From the NCBI GenBank assembly GCA_049487715.1, contig CP150560.1:186001-250000 (forward strand): a DNA stretch of 64,000 bases, written 5' to 3'. Position numbers and translations under genes: made by a program. This DNA comes from Pycnococcus provasolii. Its lineage: Eukaryota > Chlorophyta > Pseudoscourfieldiophyceae > Pseudoscourfieldiales. Positions 50,320-59,547 of the stretch are shown one piece after another (position 1 is the stretch's first letter; every line of letters starts with the position of its first letter). The notes below the pieces were generated by a model that worked only from the letters and a program-made list of their open reading frames with translations, had not been told where the DNA came from and did not search any database.

Positions 50320-51978
50320 TTAGTCCTCGGCAATCAAATCCAAAACGGCCAAGATGCGGCACGTCGCGACTTGCACCGCTTGCAAACGCACGACGCAATT
50401 GAGGATGCGACGCATCAAACGGGCGCATTGCTCCTCCTCGCCAACTAGTGCTGCTGCTTTGCCTTCTTCGTCGCCACTACGACGAACCCCGTGAGGAGGA
50501 ACCGACTGGCATGCGACGAGAAAGCACCAGAGAATGGCGATGTGGTAGTCCTCGAGCGCGTCGCAGAACGGGTACTCGTTGGCCAGGCGTTCGGCGCCTC
50601 GTGCCTCCGCAACGGCACACCAGTATGATCGAAGGCAGGCAAGGTGCAAATCGGCGACGTTCTCGGACTGACATGTCGTGTCGCTCGCTGTCACCACCAA
50701 CCACGCTAGATCCAGAAGGGGCATGCCCATACCAGCATATGGCCATGCCGTGAATGCGAGGCGCGGCTTGGTGCTGGTGCTGCTGCTTGCTCCCAACACA
50801 CAAAATTGGTTGTCGCCACGAAGGTCGTGATGGAGCAGCGTCTTGGGAGTCACGTCGCTGCTGATGTAATTCTGAATTAGAGGAGCAAGTTCCATCGCCG
50901 CAGCGGCGTGCGGGATCCACGAGGGCGGTAACGATGCAAGCACGGCACTTGACAGCACTCTGGACGAGCACAGCTCGGCGATGAGCGTGACATTACGCGT
51001 TGGTAGGAGGTGCGTCTGGTGGAGCAAGCGTGACAGTGGCAGATACGGTGATGATGATGTGAACGTGGTGGCGGTGGCGGTATCCTGAATCGCATCCTCC
51101 CAGAACGCGGCGTGTAGTTCTCCAGCCACCGCTGAGGCGGCGATGACATCCTCATCCTTAATACCTGTGCCATGAAAGCGGCAGAGAGGCTTCATCGTCT
51201 TTGCGTTCACAGCAAAATCCTCAAACACAAACAGGATGTGCCGCTTCTCCTCGTCCATCGCGATGTGCAGAGCACGAGGAATCTGTACGTGCTCGTGTAT
51301 GCGCGCGGCGAATTTATGCATCGTCGTCGTCAGCATCATTCTCATTCTGTTGTCACCATCGTCATCCTTAGAATCGTCGTTCTGCTCGTCCTCCTCCTCC
51401 TGCTGAAAAAATTCTGAGATGGGTAGAATCTTGACGATGACGCTGTTGGGAAGATGGTCGTCGTCATCCTCACCAGATTTGTCGTACGACAAGTACACGC
51501 GATGCGTTTCAGGCAGGAATCCCATTGATGTTCCCGTGGGAACTACACGGACTGACGTTACGACATGATCGTGCGGAATAATGAGCGCACGGTTTATGAA
51601 TGCGGCATCGATCTCCTCTGGCGTTGTTGGAAACAACGAGGATGCGGTGGGTGTCACGGCAACCTTCCTCCTGTTTTTCTTTTTCTTCTTTGAATTCGTT
51701 TCATCCTCCTCATCCTCATCCTCAGGCTGCTGCTTCAGGCTGCCTGATGATGCTGATGCTCCTGATGACTGTTGGATCGACGCGAGCGCCATGAGCATTT
51801 CGGCGTCGATGGTGGACGGCGGACATGCTTGAAAGGGTGTCGTCAGAACGCTGGAAAACGATCTGGAACGGGGAAGCTTCTTTTTGGATGGTCCGAGGGG
51901 ATGATCACCACCACCTGCTGACTCGTCGTCGACACGTGAGAGAGGCGACGCGGAAGAAGGGGAGGAGGAAGAAGTCAT
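50320..51978 (-). CDS. APH/EcKinase-like small-molecule kinase
   Basis: 552 residues from ATG 51978. The N-terminal ~130 residues are disordered (Ser-rich, then poly-E/D and poly-K). The rest has the aminoglycoside-phosphotransferase-like fold. It has the N-lobe lysine region (SVIVKILPISEFF, with an acidic insert), the hinge-like HILFVFEDF, the catalytic loop LLHHDLRGDNQFCV (H-D-x4-N) and the DFG-equivalent zone FTAWPYAGMGMPLLDLAWLV. This pattern is closest to CHK/EcKinase and DUF1679 kinases, which phosphorylate small alcohols such as ecdysteroids or choline-like compounds. The substrate is unknown. Intronless. Confidence 0.75.
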   Translation of the reverse strand: MTSSSSPSSASPLSRVDDESAGGGDHPLGPSKKKLPRSRSFSSVLTTPFQACPPSTIDAEMLMALASIQQSSGASASSGSLKQQPEDEDEEDETNSKKKKKNRRKVAVTPTASSLFPTTPEEIDAAFINRALIIPHDHVVTSVRVVPTGTSMGFLPETHRVYLSYDKSGEDDDDHLPNSVIVKILPISEFFQQEEEDEQNDDSKDDDGDNRMRMMLTTTMHKFAARIHEHVQIPRALHIAMDEEKRHILFVFEDFAVNAKTMKPLCRFHGTGIKDEDVIAASAVAGELHAAFWEDAIQDTATATTFTSSSPYLPLSRLLHQTHLLPTRNVTLIAELCSSRVLSSAVLASLPPSWIPHAAAAMELAPLIQNYISSDVTPKTLLHHDLRGDNQFCVLGASSSTSTKPRLAFTAWPYAGMGMPLLDLAWLVVTASDTTCQSENVADLHLACLRSYWCAVAEARGAERLANEYPFCDALEDYHIAILWCFLVACQSVPPHGVRRSGDEEGKAAALVGEEEQCARLMRRILNCVVRLQAVQVATCRILAVLDLIAED

Positions 51979-52744
51979 GCAACTGGTCAAATCGCGAGCG
52001 TGATGTCAAGTACCAACTTTGAACTGTCAATAGTCAATAGTGGTGGTGTCTCTCCCTGTCCACCGGTCTGGTGACGGCAATTCGTGAACTCCCTCACGCA
52101 CTTTTCTCACTCTAGTCACTCCAGCCACCGCCAGTCACTCACTCACTCAGCCACCGCCAAGCAGCCAAAAACACACACACGCAGTCGCACACACACAGTC
52201 GCACACGCACACACTTATAGGTAGTATATAGTCGCACACAGTAGTAGTAGTCGCACAGAGTAGTAGTCGCACACACACAGTAGTACGTACGTACGTGTCG
52301 TCACGGATACTACCCGACAAAGTTTTGAGTTCCTATTAAAAACTGTACGCGCACCAACACCAGTTGAGATCGAATTCGATTCGATTCGATTCGAACGAAT
52401 TTCGAGGCGGAAAAACGAAAAGGAAAAAGTGAACGGGCGTGATGACGGAGCTTGCTTGGGGGGAGGAGGCCAGGAGGCCAGGAGGGAAGGGGTCGTCGTC
52501 GTATCCGTAGTAACCCTAACCCTAACCCTAACCCTCGCGAATCCGAGCGTGCGCCGGTATGTATGACGGAAGTGGGATCGGAAGAAGTGCCTGCTTTTAG
52601 GAATTATTACTATAAAATTGGTGAAAAAACACACACACAAAAAAAAATAAATTGCTCACTTTGCAAGCAAAGTGCAACATCAGTCAGTCAGAGTTCACAC
52701 AAACAAAAGCATTGCAACCATGGATGTATTCTTCTTCTTTCCAT
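51979..52744. other. Intergenic region, microsatellite-rich
   Basis: No gene. CACTC and CACACA tracts fill 52080-52215, AGTAGT/GTACGT runs 52220-52300, and an ATTCG pentamer run near 52375-52395. A telomeric block is at 52511-52534. The start side belongs to the APH-like kinase promoter and the right end to the 3' end of the 2OG oxygenase gene. Confidence 0.5.
52511..52534 (+). repeat. Interstitial telomeric repeat, (TAACCC)4
   Basis: Four perfect TAACCC units between the APH-like kinase and the 2OG oxygenase genes. Confidence 0.93.
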
Positions 52745-54067
52745 CTATTTTTTGTTGATGTTTGGCAACACCAAGTGGTCGTCAAACGATTCAAGACGGT
52801 CGAGCTGCTGACCACCGGCAGCCGCATCAAACTTGTCCTTCGCCCACTTGCTGAAGCGCATGCTCTTGTACGTTTGCCCGCCGTTGTTTTCGTCGCCATT
52901 GAGGATCTTCACATCGAAGTCCATCGACGGAAACACAAACGTCGCAATGGAATTGCGATGCGGCGCACCTTCCGACATCTGTCCGACACGGTGGAAGAGC
53001 CCCGGGAACTGACCATCGCTCATCCACTCGAGCACGTCTCCGGGATGCACCACAATCGCGTCGTCGCCCGTCGCCGGTACTGCACGCCATGCGCCGTCTT
53101 GAAGGATCTGCAGGCCACCGCCGAGAGCTGGGTCGTCATGAGGGCGGTAATTGAGCGTGACGATCGATCCGTCCGAGTGTCCTTGTAAGCGTGCTGTGCT
53201 CGTTGACGAGGCGGCGGAGGATGTCGCGGGATACTCCATAAGGCGGCTGTTGACGTTTGGCGTACGCGATGCAGGGCTTACGATGTCGAGCAGCTTGTAC
53301 TCGCCGAGATTCATTGCCAGCGAGACTGCACGCATCGTCGCATTCGATAGCTTGCCCATCAGACGCGTGTACTCGAGCAGCACCTTCTCCATCTGTGTGT
53401 CGTAGAATCGATTCGGACGGAGGATCGCACGTTCGAGCTTGAGGGCATCCTCATCACCCTTCGTATGATCCATCACGTACGCGAGCAGATCTAGCGTCGC
53501 CGGGTTCATCCAGGAGAATTTCTCCGCTTGATCTGGGCTGGCTTTGGGTCTGCCACTGATCGCCGCGGCACTTTCCTTGTTGTTCGGGACGTAGCCGCGA
53601 ACGACTGTAGCAAGATCTTCCAAAGGTACAGGCAGCTGGTTGATCTTGAGTTTCTCGTCAAGAGGAAGCGAGAAGAAGTCGTGACCCACCTTGACGGCAT
53701 TCTGCAGAATCGCCTTGTCTTCATCGCTCACCTTCACGAGGAACGTGCCCGACGCTTCCCACGACTCGGCGAGCTCAGCCGCCACGCGAGCCTTCTCTTT
53801 CTCGTTCTCCTCACTCTCATCGACGACGAAGAATGGCGACAGGTTCACCGTCTTCACGCCCTTCGCCTCCTCGACAATGACGACCTTCGCATTCGCATCC
53901 GCCGTAGGGATCACACGCCTGATGGTCGAGGTTTGACGCCGAGGGCGCAGGTGAGCGACAAATAAATGACCTGTTTGATCACTGCCATTGTTGTCGCCTC
54001 GAGGCGTGTTGATTTCGGGAGCCGGCATGGAGTACGCGGGAGGCAGCGTGATGGTGGAGACGGGCAT
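52745..54067 (-). CDS. 2-oxoglutarate/Fe(II) oxygenase, isopenicillin-N-synthase-like
   Basis: 440 residues from ATG 54067. It has a DIOX_N-type N-terminal half (KTVNLSPFFVVDESEENEK, SGTFLVKVSDED, FFSLPLDEKLKI, VRGYVPNNKESA) and the jelly-roll catalytic half. Iron ligands appear as the H-x-D in RLQGHSDGSIVTLNY and the distal His in FPGLFHRVGQ; the 2OG-binding R-x-S is in HRNSIATFVFP. The family hydroxylates, desaturates or cyclises small molecules. The first ~75 residues are poorly conserved. Its neighbours include a cupin and a PhyH dioxygenase, and it shares a ~300-bp divergent promoter region with the cupin gene. Confidence 0.88.
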   Translation of the reverse strand: MPVSTITLPPAYSMPAPEINTPRGDNNGSDQTGHLFVAHLRPRRQTSTIRRVIPTADANAKVVIVEEAKGVKTVNLSPFFVVDESEENEKEKARVAAELAESWEASGTFLVKVSDEDKAILQNAVKVGHDFFSLPLDEKLKINQLPVPLEDLATVVRGYVPNNKESAAAISGRPKASPDQAEKFSWMNPATLDLLAYVMDHTKGDEDALKLERAILRPNRFYDTQMEKVLLEYTRLMGKLSNATMRAVSLAMNLGEYKLLDIVSPASRTPNVNSRLMEYPATSSAASSTSTARLQGHSDGSIVTLNYRPHDDPALGGGLQILQDGAWRAVPATGDDAIVVHPGDVLEWMSDGQFPGLFHRVGQMSEGAPHRNSIATFVFPSMDFDVKILNGDENNGGQTYKSMRFSKWAKDKFDAAAGGQQLDRLESFDDHLVLPNINKK

Positions 54068-54368
54068 GGTGTACTTGCTTGCTTGATAGGGCAAAGAAAG
54101 AATGAAAGCATTTTCTTGTGTGTAATTGACAGGTGAATTGGTCGCGAGGATGGTACGGGCAAGTAGGAAGTACGGCGGTGTTATCACGGAAGTTTCCGTC
54201 GATTTTCAAACAGGACAAAAAAAAGGAAAAAACATGCCCGTACTACTGTTGGCAACTTCCCCTAACCCCTATATGATACTTTAAGCTCTTATTTTTTTCA
54301 TTGTTTGCGCACGTGTTTTTCCCATCATTCCTCTTCGCCTGCCGCCGTACTTCACCTCTCGACACACA

Positions 54369-54725
54369 ATGTCTGCTGACGCCGCCATCAACAACAACGA
54401 CGTGGGAACGCGCATGATTCACGAGGACGAACTGACGCGTGTCTGGGAAATGCGTTTGAAGCCAGGGGAGTCCGCGCCGCCGCACACGCACCGCCTTTCG
54501 TACACCTTCTATATCATGGAAGGATCGACGATCGCGGTGACGGATCCTAATACAGACGCAATTATCTTCGATTTTAAGGCAAACGCAGGCGATGTCATGT
54601 CCTTCAAAGCAGAGGGTGACAAGCTCATCCCGCTCTCCGCTAACATGGCGCCTATCCCAGCGACCCATGGAGCGAAAAATATTGGAACGACGGACTTTGT
54701 CGAAATACTTGTTGAAAGGAAATGA
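54369..54725 (+). CDS. Small single-domain cupin
   Basis: 118 residues forming one cupin barrel: MRLKPGESAPPHTHRLSYTF carries motif 1 with the H-x-H metal ligands, YIMEG is its continuation, and PATHGAKNIGTT carries the motif 2 histidine. Such proteins bind metal and may be dioxygenases, isomerases or binding proteins; the reaction cannot be predicted. No signal peptide. The gene is divergent from the IPNS-like oxygenase and converges, 46 bp apart, with the PhyH-family gene. Confidence 0.82.
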   Translation: MSADAAINNNDVGTRMIHEDELTRVWEMRLKPGESAPPHTHRLSYTFYIMEGSTIAVTDPNTDAIIFDFKANAGDVMSFKAEGDKLIPLSANMAPIPATHGAKNIGTTDFVEILVERK

Positions 54726-54771
54726 GGATTTGTAATCAATCAATCTAAAAGTGAAGAGCTGTTTTTGACAT

Positions 54772-55698
54772 TTAACACCATGAGGCTCGACTCCTTCGTA
54801 CTTTTTCCACAGGCGCAGTCCACTTCGTGGCGAGGTTGAAGCTAATGCGCACTGGGTGACCGCGCATCGCACGCGATGCGCTATGCACGAGGAAAGGATG
54901 CATGACGAGAACATCGCCTTCGTCGCCAGTTGCCTCTGCAATCTCGCACGTCTTGGCAAGGAAGCTCGCAAGCTGGGTGACCTTCACGTTGTTCACCTCT
55001 CCGTTCTCGATCTGTGAGAGCATTTGAGCCACATGCTTGTGCGACCCGATGGCTAATGCTGTACCGCCACCACCCTCCTCGATTGGGGTAACGAGAGGTA
55101 GGCACACCACGCTGCGTATCGTTCCTAAGGAGTATCCTTCATTTTGCCCGTCGATGTGCCAACCAGTAGGACGCGTCATGGTACGTGCCACAGGGTAGCG
55201 CACGTGAATCCACCCACATCCATGAGCGGCACCGTCATTCCACTGCCAGTTCGCAGCGCCGCCGTGGATGTGGTTGAGGAAATTGTTCAGTGATGGTGAG
55301 TCAAAAAATGCTGGCCATCGCCCGTCAGGAGTCGATAGAGGAATTGGGTACCAATCTCCGTAGTTTGGGTCAGGTGTGGCAGCCTTGACCATCTCACCGT
55401 CTCCGCCAGGCCACGTGTTTTCGTCCTCGATGGACCTTCCAGCAGCACGCAGCGCCGGAGCAACTGCTTGCGCACGGAAGCGTGCCACCTCGCTCTTCGC
55501 TACGACACCCTTGAGGACGACGAAGCCGTACGTCCGCAAGGACTCCATCGCAGCATGTTGCTGGTCGGCGGGAACGTGCCACGCCAAGGACGCCTTACTG
55601 TTGTTGTCTTTCTTCTTCTTGTTCCTGTCAAAAAGACGACGAGGAACGCGGCACACCACTTCACGGAGATGCTTTATCAACGACGCCATGCCATCCAT
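54772..55698 (-). CDS. PhyH-family (phytanoyl-CoA dioxygenase-like) oxygenase
   Basis: 308 residues from ATG 55698 (another ATG at 55689). Conserved features are SLRTYGFVVLKGVVAKSEV at the start of the fold, the iron-binding H-x-D in TGWHIDGQNEGYSLG, VCLPLVTPIEEGGGGTALAIGSHK, and the distal histidine in LVMHPFLVHSAS with the 2OG arginine in GHPVRISFNLATKW. The TWPGGDGEMVKAATPD insert is typical of eukaryotic PhyH-like proteins of unknown substrate. In-frame sequence up to 55878 is not conserved. It shares a 233-bp bidirectional promoter with the small basic protein gene. Confidence 0.85.
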   Translation of the reverse strand: MDGMASLIKHLREVVCRVPRRLFDRNKKKKDNNSKASLAWHVPADQQHAAMESLRTYGFVVLKGVVAKSEVARFRAQAVAPALRAAGRSIEDENTWPGGDGEMVKAATPDPNYGDWYPIPLSTPDGRWPAFFDSPSLNNFLNHIHGGAANWQWNDGAAHGCGWIHVRYPVARTMTRPTGWHIDGQNEGYSLGTIRSVVCLPLVTPIEEGGGGTALAIGSHKHVAQMLSQIENGEVNNVKVTQLASFLAKTCEIAEATGDEGDVLVMHPFLVHSASRAMRGHPVRISFNLATKWTAPVEKVRRSRASWC

Positions 55699-55931
55699 GA
55701 CGTTGAGGTGAGTGAGTCCACGCGCGGTCAAGCCGTTCAGCCGTTCGCGGTGGGTAATGCGAAGTGATACGAGCATGCATGTCTCTACTTCAACCGAATT
55801 AATTGCCCTTTGTACGGGGATTCCCCAAATCCCACGGAAGAAGATTTCCACGTCAATCCTGCAAGTCATAGCCGCCATTGATTGCAGGGTTCTTCATCAC
55901 AGTTAATTCACAGTCAGTTCACCTCATTATC

Positions 55932-56320
55932 ATGGTAAGTCTACCACTAACAGCCATCCATAGCGGATAAACACACAATTCACTAACAACATAACATACT
56001 AAATAAAACAGGTAAAGCAAATTACAGGCTCCTTGCGCGTGCGTCCCATGCTGCCGCGATCCGCCAAACAAGAATCGTCGCACGGCTACGACAAAAGTGT
56101 GGGCAAGCTGAAGGAGGCTTCGAAGCTGAAGCCGGTGAATCCTGCGAAGAAGCCGTCGAAGAAGGCGATGCGTGTGGGACCCAAAGCGCAACGCGAGGAG
56201 GCGGAGAAAAAGCAGGCGGACGATCTTGCCATGGCGTCAGGATGGAATGATCACAAGGTATCTCGCGGAAAGCACCACCGTGAGACGTTCGCCGATGAGG
56301 AAATGGAGGAGGAGGACTAA
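55932..56320 (+). CDS. Small basic protein, start codon alone in exon 1
   Basis: Exon 1 contributes only ATG (55932-55934), directly followed by a consensus donor GTAAGT. The 77-nt intron (55935-56011) ends AAACAG, and exon 2 (56012-56320) begins GTAAAGCAAATTACAGGC, which stays in frame with the long open stretch. The 103-residue product starts MVKQITGSLRVRPMLP, is very Lys-rich in the middle (KKPSKKAMRVGPKAQ) and ends with an acidic EEMEEED tail. This charge pattern suits a nucleolar or RNA-associated protein, but I do not recognise the family. Without the intron, no ATG precedes residue 15 of the frame. Confidence 0.65.
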
Positions 56321-56501
56321 GAACTAGCAGCAGCAGTAGTAGTGCATCATGACGAGGATGGTGATGGAAATGAGAAGAAGCTGTTGTTGTTGTTGGAGGT
56401 GGTGGTGGTACTGAATGAGTGAGTGATCGCGGACCAACGAAAGCAAGCTACGTACAAAATAATAAGTAACTAAAGAAAAACACGTTCAATTGACGAAACG
56501 T

Positions 56502-58127
56502 TTACAAGAACATTCCCCAAAGCGTCGTCGGAATCAGCACAAAGAGCGTGATCCCAAGGACAACGTATGGACTGCTGGTGATACGCCGATCGAACACCGT
56601 GCCGTGCAAAACTTGTCGTCGGCTAGAAATCTCCAGCATGCATGGTGCGATGAGCATGATGAGGAACCCTAGCATTCCCGTAATGTTGGTAATGTTGTGG
56701 ACGTCGTTCGTTATAGCAGCAAGCCCACATGCAATTGCGACGAAGACGTAACGCAGCAAAACATATCCCCAGACTTCCTTGTTGTCGTCGCTTCGCTCCT
56801 CTCCTGTTGTACTTGAGCGCCACATCCATCTCCACGGAGCACGTTCTGCCCAAGCGTTAGCGATTGTGACAACTTGCACCGACAGCCCGGGTATCACGCT
56901 GATTGCAGGGTACACGACGCATACGTGAGCAACCATGCGCTGCACTGGAGTTGTTCCATAGTCCACCCATGCACTCGTCAGCATCTTCGGCACCGCCTCT
57001 CGACCAAAGTACAACGCACATGACACGCCGATGGCAATGTAAAGCACGCACGTCGACGAGAGAGCTGCGACAAAAATCTCCGGCGTTCTTCTCTTGTGAC
57101 CCGACAAGTTGAGGAGAGCTGGGGTGCCATGTTGAAACAGCTGTGCAAACACGAATGTCGACAGGTTTGACGCAAGGCCGTGGATATTCAGCCAAAGTGG
57201 CACGTCGCACGTGTACGGCGGAGGATTGCCCGCGCGGATCGGCTGTCCGGCATGGCAGTCGTGGTAATACGTGTAGCTCGGCTCCTCGGCATGTATTTCG
57301 TCAAGAAACCACCCTCTGATGGCAGCTGTCACCGTGAAAAACATCAGCAAGGCTACGCAAACGCTTGCAAACACGAGTGGGACGGTCACAACCCAAGCAT
57401 CCTTCAGGTCGAACGACACGAGCGCCGCCTCAATCACCGCGAGAAGCGCAAGACTTGCCCAGTACGCGTTGCGACAGGGCGATGACATGTGCCACGCAAA
57501 TCCGCCGCCCGAGAAGTCGCACGTTCCATGTCCAAGCACGCTCGCGGAGACGCTGTTGGCGAATATCGAAGCGAACAGCCAATTTCCTCCCATGCAGTAG
57601 AGTAGCAGGGCGACGTCCCACACCTCTTTCCAGGCTTTTCCGTAGAAGATCTGAAACAGCTCGCCAATTTCAAATTGACGTGTGCAGTTGACGTGGAGCT
57701 TCTGACTACGACTGTCAATTTTTCCAGGCGGGCGAATGATAGCCTCCGCGCGTGCACAGACCGAGGTAAGCCAAGCACCAGCCGTGGTGGACATCGCGGT
57801 GATTGCTACGACGACGACACTGCTCGCCACCAGACCGCCGTGCGCGAATGCGAACGGGAGACTGAGAATACCTGCGCCGAACACGTAGCTGATGGTGAAG
57901 TAGAAGCAGATGACGTCGTGGCGAAGACGGGTGAATCGCGAGATTCTTGTTGTTATCGACGTCTGTCGTTCCAAGTCCACGTCACCACCAAGCAGCGGTG
58001 AGGCGATGGCCGGCGGCACATCGTCGCCATCGTCGTCGTCGCCATCGATCTCCGTCCACGCGATGGGGAACTCGTGCAGGCTGTGGCGTTTTGCTGCTGG
58101 CGTTGTTGTGGTGGTGGAGCCCGCCAT
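56502..58127 (-). CDS. Amino acid/auxin permease (AAAP) family transporter
   Basis: 541 residues with an acidic cytosolic N-terminus (~75 residues) and about 11 membrane spans. Typical AAAP features: FYFTISYVFGAGILSLPFAF in span 1, the following GG-containing turn AHGGLVA, and a long series of aromatic/Gly-rich spans to the C-terminus ITLFVLIPTTLWGMFL. A lumenal loop with several cysteines (GTCDFSGGGFAWHMSSPC) and a second loop with paired Cys probably form disulphides. The likely role is proton-coupled amino-acid transport at the plasma membrane or vacuole; the substrate is unknown. Intronless. Divergent from the secreted hydrolase gene with 226 bp between starts. Confidence 0.85.
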   Translation of the reverse strand: MAGSTTTTTPAAKRHSLHEFPIAWTEIDGDDDDGDDVPPAIASPLLGGDVDLERQTSITTRISRFTRLRHDVICFYFTISYVFGAGILSLPFAFAHGGLVASSVVVVAITAMSTTAGAWLTSVCARAEAIIRPPGKIDSRSQKLHVNCTRQFEIGELFQIFYGKAWKEVWDVALLLYCMGGNWLFASIFANSVSASVLGHGTCDFSGGGFAWHMSSPCRNAYWASLALLAVIEAALVSFDLKDAWVVTVPLVFASVCVALLMFFTVTAAIRGWFLDEIHAEEPSYTYYHDCHAGQPIRAGNPPPYTCDVPLWLNIHGLASNLSTFVFAQLFQHGTPALLNLSGHKRRTPEIFVAALSSTCVLYIAIGVSCALYFGREAVPKMLTSAWVDYGTTPVQRMVAHVCVVYPAISVIPGLSVQVVTIANAWAERAPWRWMWRSSTTGEERSDDNKEVWGYVLLRYVFVAIACGLAAITNDVHNITNITGMLGFLIMLIAPCMLEISSRRQVLHGTVFDRRITSSPYVVLGITLFVLIPTTLWGMFL

Positions 58128-58353
58128 TGATCTAGAGTGGACGAACGAAGACGCCCAAATTCAACCAATTCTCGGCAAAGATTTATTGGGTCGGGGGATC
58201 CCTGTTGTCAGTTCGGGGTTTATTTCAAAAAGATTTCAAAAACAACGCGGTATTCTCAGCCCTTGAATAGTCGTCGGAGATCGTTTACTTTTCACATCAT
58301 GACATCATCCATCAATTCTCACACACACATTCTCATCTTTTCATTTTTTATTC

Positions 58354-59406
58354 ATGGCGTCGCGTCTTATTCCCGCCGCGAGTAGTATGGCGACGCGACT
58401 CCTTCTCCTTCTGCCCTTCCTCGCCGTGGCGTCGTTGTCGTCGTCGTCAACAATCAAGCCAATGATAATAACACCTGCCGCTGCCCAATCTGAAGAACCA
58501 ACCACTGCAACCAGCCGGACAGAAGAAGTAAAGGTGCGTCGATTGACAGATGGAACGATGCTCTGGACTCCTTCTTCAAGTGAAAAACACAACGATGATG
58601 ATGACGCTCCATACCCAACGATGGTGTGGGGTGTGGGAGCAGCTACGACATGTGTGATGTACGCACCGCTGTTCCGAGATCTCGCTAAAAAGGGCGTTGC
58701 CACTGCTTGTCCAACATCGGCGAACCCTCAGCATTTGGTGAAGACGGTGCGCTTTCTGTCCGCTGAAGGCATATCTTTTCCCATCGCTCTCGGTGGACAC
58801 AGCTACGGAGGTAACACCGCTCAAGTGGCTGCGAGCATGCTTGGGGAAGGTGAGGTGGTGGGCATTGGGAACTTTCCTGGTGGCCTCTGCCCCCTCGGCG
58901 TTTTCGGGTGCAACGCGCACGGAGTACGCGTGCCATTCATGGCCGTATCGCCATCTTCCGATGTGAATCAGATCGGCGTCAAGGAGAACGTCTTCAACTT
59001 CATTCAAGCACCAAAAATTTGGGTGAGCATGAGTGCATGGGTTGGTCACAGCGACGTCATGAAGGGGGCTGTGCAAGGATCGATCGGTGAACTTGCGCTT
59101 CTCTGGTTTCGCTGGCTACTCCTTCAAGATACGTCATCCGCTGAGATTCTGTGGAGGAGTGGGCAGCTCAACCAGTATCCAAACGTCATAGACGTCGACA
59201 TCGAATTTGATAATGCACGTCGCCTGCTATCGGAAGAGGAGGAGGAAGAAGAGGAGAACAACCTGGCTGCATTTGCGACTAATACTACGACTACTGCCGC
59301 TACGAATTCGACGAGCGTGATGGTGATGCGTCGTACGATGAAGCTTGCGGCGAAGGCATTTCTAGAGCAGCCGCGCACGCAACAACGCCTATCAGCTGCT
59401 GGGTGA
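58354..59406 (+). CDS. Secreted alpha/beta hydrolase
   Basis: 350 residues with an N-terminal signal peptide (best from M12, position 58387: MATRLLLLLPFLAVASL). The nucleophile elbow G-x-S-x-G is LGGHSYGGNTAQVAAS. The preceding strand holds TMVWGVGAATTC and a YAPLFRDLAKKGVATACP segment, the order seen in dienelactone-hydrolase/cutinase/PETase-like esterases. A likely acid is in AVSPSSDVNQI and a likely catalytic histidine in WVGHSDVMKGAV. The C-terminal ~60 residues (poly-Glu, then Thr/Asn-rich) are disordered. The substrate is unknown; an extracellular or vacuolar ester is the reasonable guess. Intronless. Confidence 0.75.
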   Translation: MASRLIPAASSMATRLLLLLPFLAVASLSSSSTIKPMIITPAAAQSEEPTTATSRTEEVKVRRLTDGTMLWTPSSSEKHNDDDDAPYPTMVWGVGAATTCVMYAPLFRDLAKKGVATACPTSANPQHLVKTVRFLSAEGISFPIALGGHSYGGNTAQVAASMLGEGEVVGIGNFPGGLCPLGVFGCNAHGVRVPFMAVSPSSDVNQIGVKENVFNFIQAPKIWVSMSAWVGHSDVMKGAVQGSIGELALLWFRWLLLQDTSSAEILWRSGQLNQYPNVIDVDIEFDNARRLLSEEEEEEEENNLAAFATNTTTTAATNSTSVMVMRRTMKLAAKAFLEQPRTQQRLSAAG

Positions 59407-59547
59407 ATGAATGATGAAGAAGCCTGGGTCAGTCTTGTTTGCGGGTAATCAATTTTACAACACTTCTCTTACGAATCATATATATCATATTTTACTCCCA
59501 TCACCGCTGACCATCATCGATTGGTGCAACATTCCTCCTCCTCTTCA

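Noticed and set aside
52080-52300. CACTC/CACACA/AGTAGT runs as a possible satellite
   Set aside because: These are ordinary mixed microsatellites without a stable higher-order unit.
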